This document shows, piece by piece, positions 3,751 through 5,264 of a stretch of 5,264 nt of DNA; position 1 is the first letter of the stretch, and every line of letters starts with the position of its first letter. Source of the DNA: Anaerotignum sp. Its GTDB lineage: Bacteria > Bacillota > Clostridia > Lachnospirales > Anaerotignaceae. The position numbers and the translations under genes are program-made. The stretch covers positions 1 through 5,264 of the forward strand of contig JAFRZQ010000299.1 in NCBI GenBank assembly GCA_017442465.1, read 5' to 3'. Below the pieces are notes generated by a model that saw only the letters and a program-made list of their open reading frames with translations, did no database searches and was not told where the DNA came from.

Positions 3751-5264
3751 ATGATCGCTGCACAGGGTGTCAGCCTCCAGTATGGTGGCAGAGTACTTTT
3801 CAACGATGTGAATATCAACTTTACAAAGGGCAACTGCTATGGCCTGATCGGTGCCAACGGCGCCGGTAAATCCACATTCCTGAAAATTCTGGCAGGGGAA
3901 ATGGAACCCAATAAAGGCTCTGTTTTCATCACTCCCGGTGAAAGAATGGCAGTTCTGAAACAGGACCACTTCCTGTTCGATGAATTTGAAGTGGTAGAAT
4001 GCGTACTGTATGGTCACAAAAGACTGTACGACATCAGAAAAGAAAAAGATGCGCTTTACATGAAGGAAGACTTCACAGACGAAGATGGCATCAAGGCTGC
4101 GGAACTGGAAGGTGAATTTGCGGAGCTGGACGGCTGGGCAGCAGAATCCAATGCGGAAATGCTGCTGAACGGTCTGGGTGTGACAAATGAATTCCACTAT
4201 ATGAAAATGAAGGAACTGACAGGTGGTCAGAAGGTGAAGGTACTGCTGGCACAGGCGCTGTTCGGCAATCCCGATATTCTGCTGCTGGACGAACCTACCA
4301 ACCATCTGGATATCCATGCTATCAAATGGCTGGAAGAATTCCTGATGAACTTCGAAAATACAGTTATCGTTGTTTCCCATGACCGTCACTTCCTGAATAA
4401 GGTCTGCACAAATATCGCAGATATCGATTACGGTAAAATCACTATGTTCGTAGGTAACTACGATTTCTGGTACAACTATACACAGATGACACAGCGTCAG
4501 CTGAAAGATCAGAATAAACGCGTGGAACAGAAGATCAAGGAACTGCAGGACTTCATCCAGCGTTTCTCTGCCAACGCGTCCAAAGCAAAACAGGCCACAT
4601 CCAGAAAGAAACTGCTGGATAACCTGCAGATGGATACCATCAAACCCTCCAGCCGCCGCTACCCCTTCTGTGACTTCAAACAGGACAGAGAAGTTGGTAA
4701 TGATGTACTGCTGGTAGACGGTATTTCTAAAACCATCGACGGCAAAAAGGTTCTGAACAATGTAAGCTTTATGATCCGTCCCAAAGAAAAGGTTGCTTTC
4801 GTTGGTAAGGATGAAATCGCAAGAACAACACTGTTCCAGATCCTGATGGGAGAAATGGAACCCGATGAAGGTACATTCAAATGGGGTGTGACTACAAAAA
4901 CAGCCTACTTCCCCAAAGATAATACAGAATACTTTGATGGCTGCACAGACAGCCTGATCGAATGGCTGCGTCCTTACGCAAAAGAAGGCGAACAGTATGA
5001 TTCTGATATCCGCGGCTGGCTGGGCAGAATGCTGTTCAGCGGCGAAGAAGCCCTGAAATCCGCAAACGTACTGTCCGGTGGCGAAAAGGTAAGATGTATG
5101 CTGTGTAAGATGATGATGAGCGGTGCCAACGTTATGATCCTGGATGAACCTACCAACCACCTGGATCTGGAATCCATCACAGCAGTCAATGAAGGTCTGA
5201 CAAACTTCAAAGGCACACTGCTCTTTGACTCCCACGACCACCAGTTCGTACAGACCATTGCAGA
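3751..5264 (+). CDS. ykpA: ABC-F family ATPase, YkpA/YbiT type, C-terminus cut by the window edge
   Basis: This is a soluble twin-ATPase ABC-F protein with no membrane segments. Family members bind the ribosomal E site and influence the peptidyl-tRNA; for the YkpA/YbiT branch the physiological role is not settled, and it is not a typical antibiotic-resistance ABC-F. NBD1 is intact: Walker A GANGAGKST (34-42), signature LTGGQ (156-160), Walker B LLLDEPTNHLD (177-187), switch His in SHD (209-211). The basic linker follows at about 240-310 (SANASKAKQATSRKK near 273-287). NBD2 has signature LSGGE (441-445), Walker B ILDEPTNHLD (463-472) and SHD (494-496). Its Walker A is degenerate, VGKDEIARTTL (351-361), with Ala and Arg where GK is expected. 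I recall a similar loss in B. subtilis YkpA, which supports this subfamily. The 504 codons present compare with about 540 expected. AAAGGAGA at 3736-3743 sets the start. Leucine codons are nearly all CTG and no TTA, CTA or TCA codon occurs through 5241, suggesting high expression. Confidence 0.93.
   Translation, partial: MIAAQGVSLQYGGRVLFNDVNINFTKGNCYGLIGANGAGKSTFLKILAGEMEPNKGSVFITPGERMAVLKQDHFLFDEFEVVECVLYGHKRLYDIRKEKDALYMKEDFTDEDGIKAAELEGEFAELDGWAAESNAEMLLNGLGVTNEFHYMKMKELTGGQKVKVLLAQALFGNPDILLLDEPTNHLDIHAIKWLEEFLMNFENTVIVVSHDRHFLNKVCTNIADIDYGKITMFVGNYDFWYNYTQMTQRQLKDQNKRVEQKIKELQDFIQRFSANASKAKQATSRKKLLDNLQMDTIKPSSRRYPFCDFKQDREVGNDVLLVDGISKTIDGKKVLNNVSFMIRPKEKVAFVGKDEIARTTLFQILMGEMEPDEGTFKWGVTTKTAYFPKDNTEYFDGCTDSLIEWLRPYAKEGEQYDSDIRGWLGRMLFSGEEALKSANVLSGGEKVRCMLCKMMMSGANVMILDEPTNHLDLESITAVNEGLTNFKGTLLFDSHDHQFVQTIA

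Noticed and set aside
3726..3760. ATG at 3726 as an alternative or overlapping start near the ABC-F gene
   Set aside because: It is out of frame with the conserved ABC-F N-terminus and lacks a ribosome binding site; ATG 3751 begins the family's usual M-I-A sequence.
3343..5241. A 632-codon open frame on the minus strand opposite the ABC-F gene
   Set aside because: It is in exact codon register with the ABC-F gene and is open only because that gene has no TTA, CTA or TCA codons. The GTG start has no ribosome binding site, and the translated sequence (rich in Cys, Phe, His and Gln) looks like no protein family.

Overview
The window looks like chromosomal DNA of a spore-forming, Gram-positive anaerobe of the Clostridia, perhaps a Lachnospiraceae relative. 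The evidence is strong AGGAGG-type ribosome binding sites, near-consensus sigma-A promoters, a collagen-like (exosporium-type) protein, a lipoprotein with a Gram-positive-style lipobox, and an ABC-F protein closely resembling Bacillus YkpA as I remember it. The species assignment is inference; no rRNA or other marker gene is present.

Layout, left to right. (1) Positions 1-255, minus strand: the N-terminal 85 residues of a collagen-like Gly-X-Thr repeat protein that runs off the left edge. (2) Positions 256-416: a divergent intergenic region with a perfect 16-bp palindrome, a weak sporulation-sigma-like promoter facing left and a very good sigma-A promoter facing right. (3) Positions 417-2514: a two-gene operon with a 4-nt gap. 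The first gene encodes a membrane protein joining an aromatic-acid-exporter/FUSC-type domain to a Cof-like HAD phosphatase domain that lacks its catalytic nucleophile. The second encodes TcdA, the tRNA t6A dehydratase of the E1/ThiF family. An intrinsic terminator closes the operon at 2517-2547. (4) Positions 2548-3588: a monocistronic lipoprotein gene of unknown function with a structured upstream region: overlapping CodY-like motifs, a sigma-A-like promoter, a hairpin, and a 9-bp tandem duplication that forms the Shine-Dalgarno sequence. It ends in an intrinsic terminator at 3603-3638. (5) Positions 3684-5264: an ABC-F ATPase (YkpA/YbiT type) with an extended -10 promoter, truncated by the right edge about 35 residues before its expected end.

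The transcription units appear independent: spore surface, a membrane-protein/tRNA-modification operon, an orphan lipoprotein and a ribosome-associated ABC-F factor. I see no defence system, mobile element, CRISPR array, tRNA or rRNA. The most unusual item is the FUSC-HAD fusion with a degenerate active site, followed by the regulatory architecture in front of the lipoprotein gene. No intergenic stretch exceeds about 205 bases.
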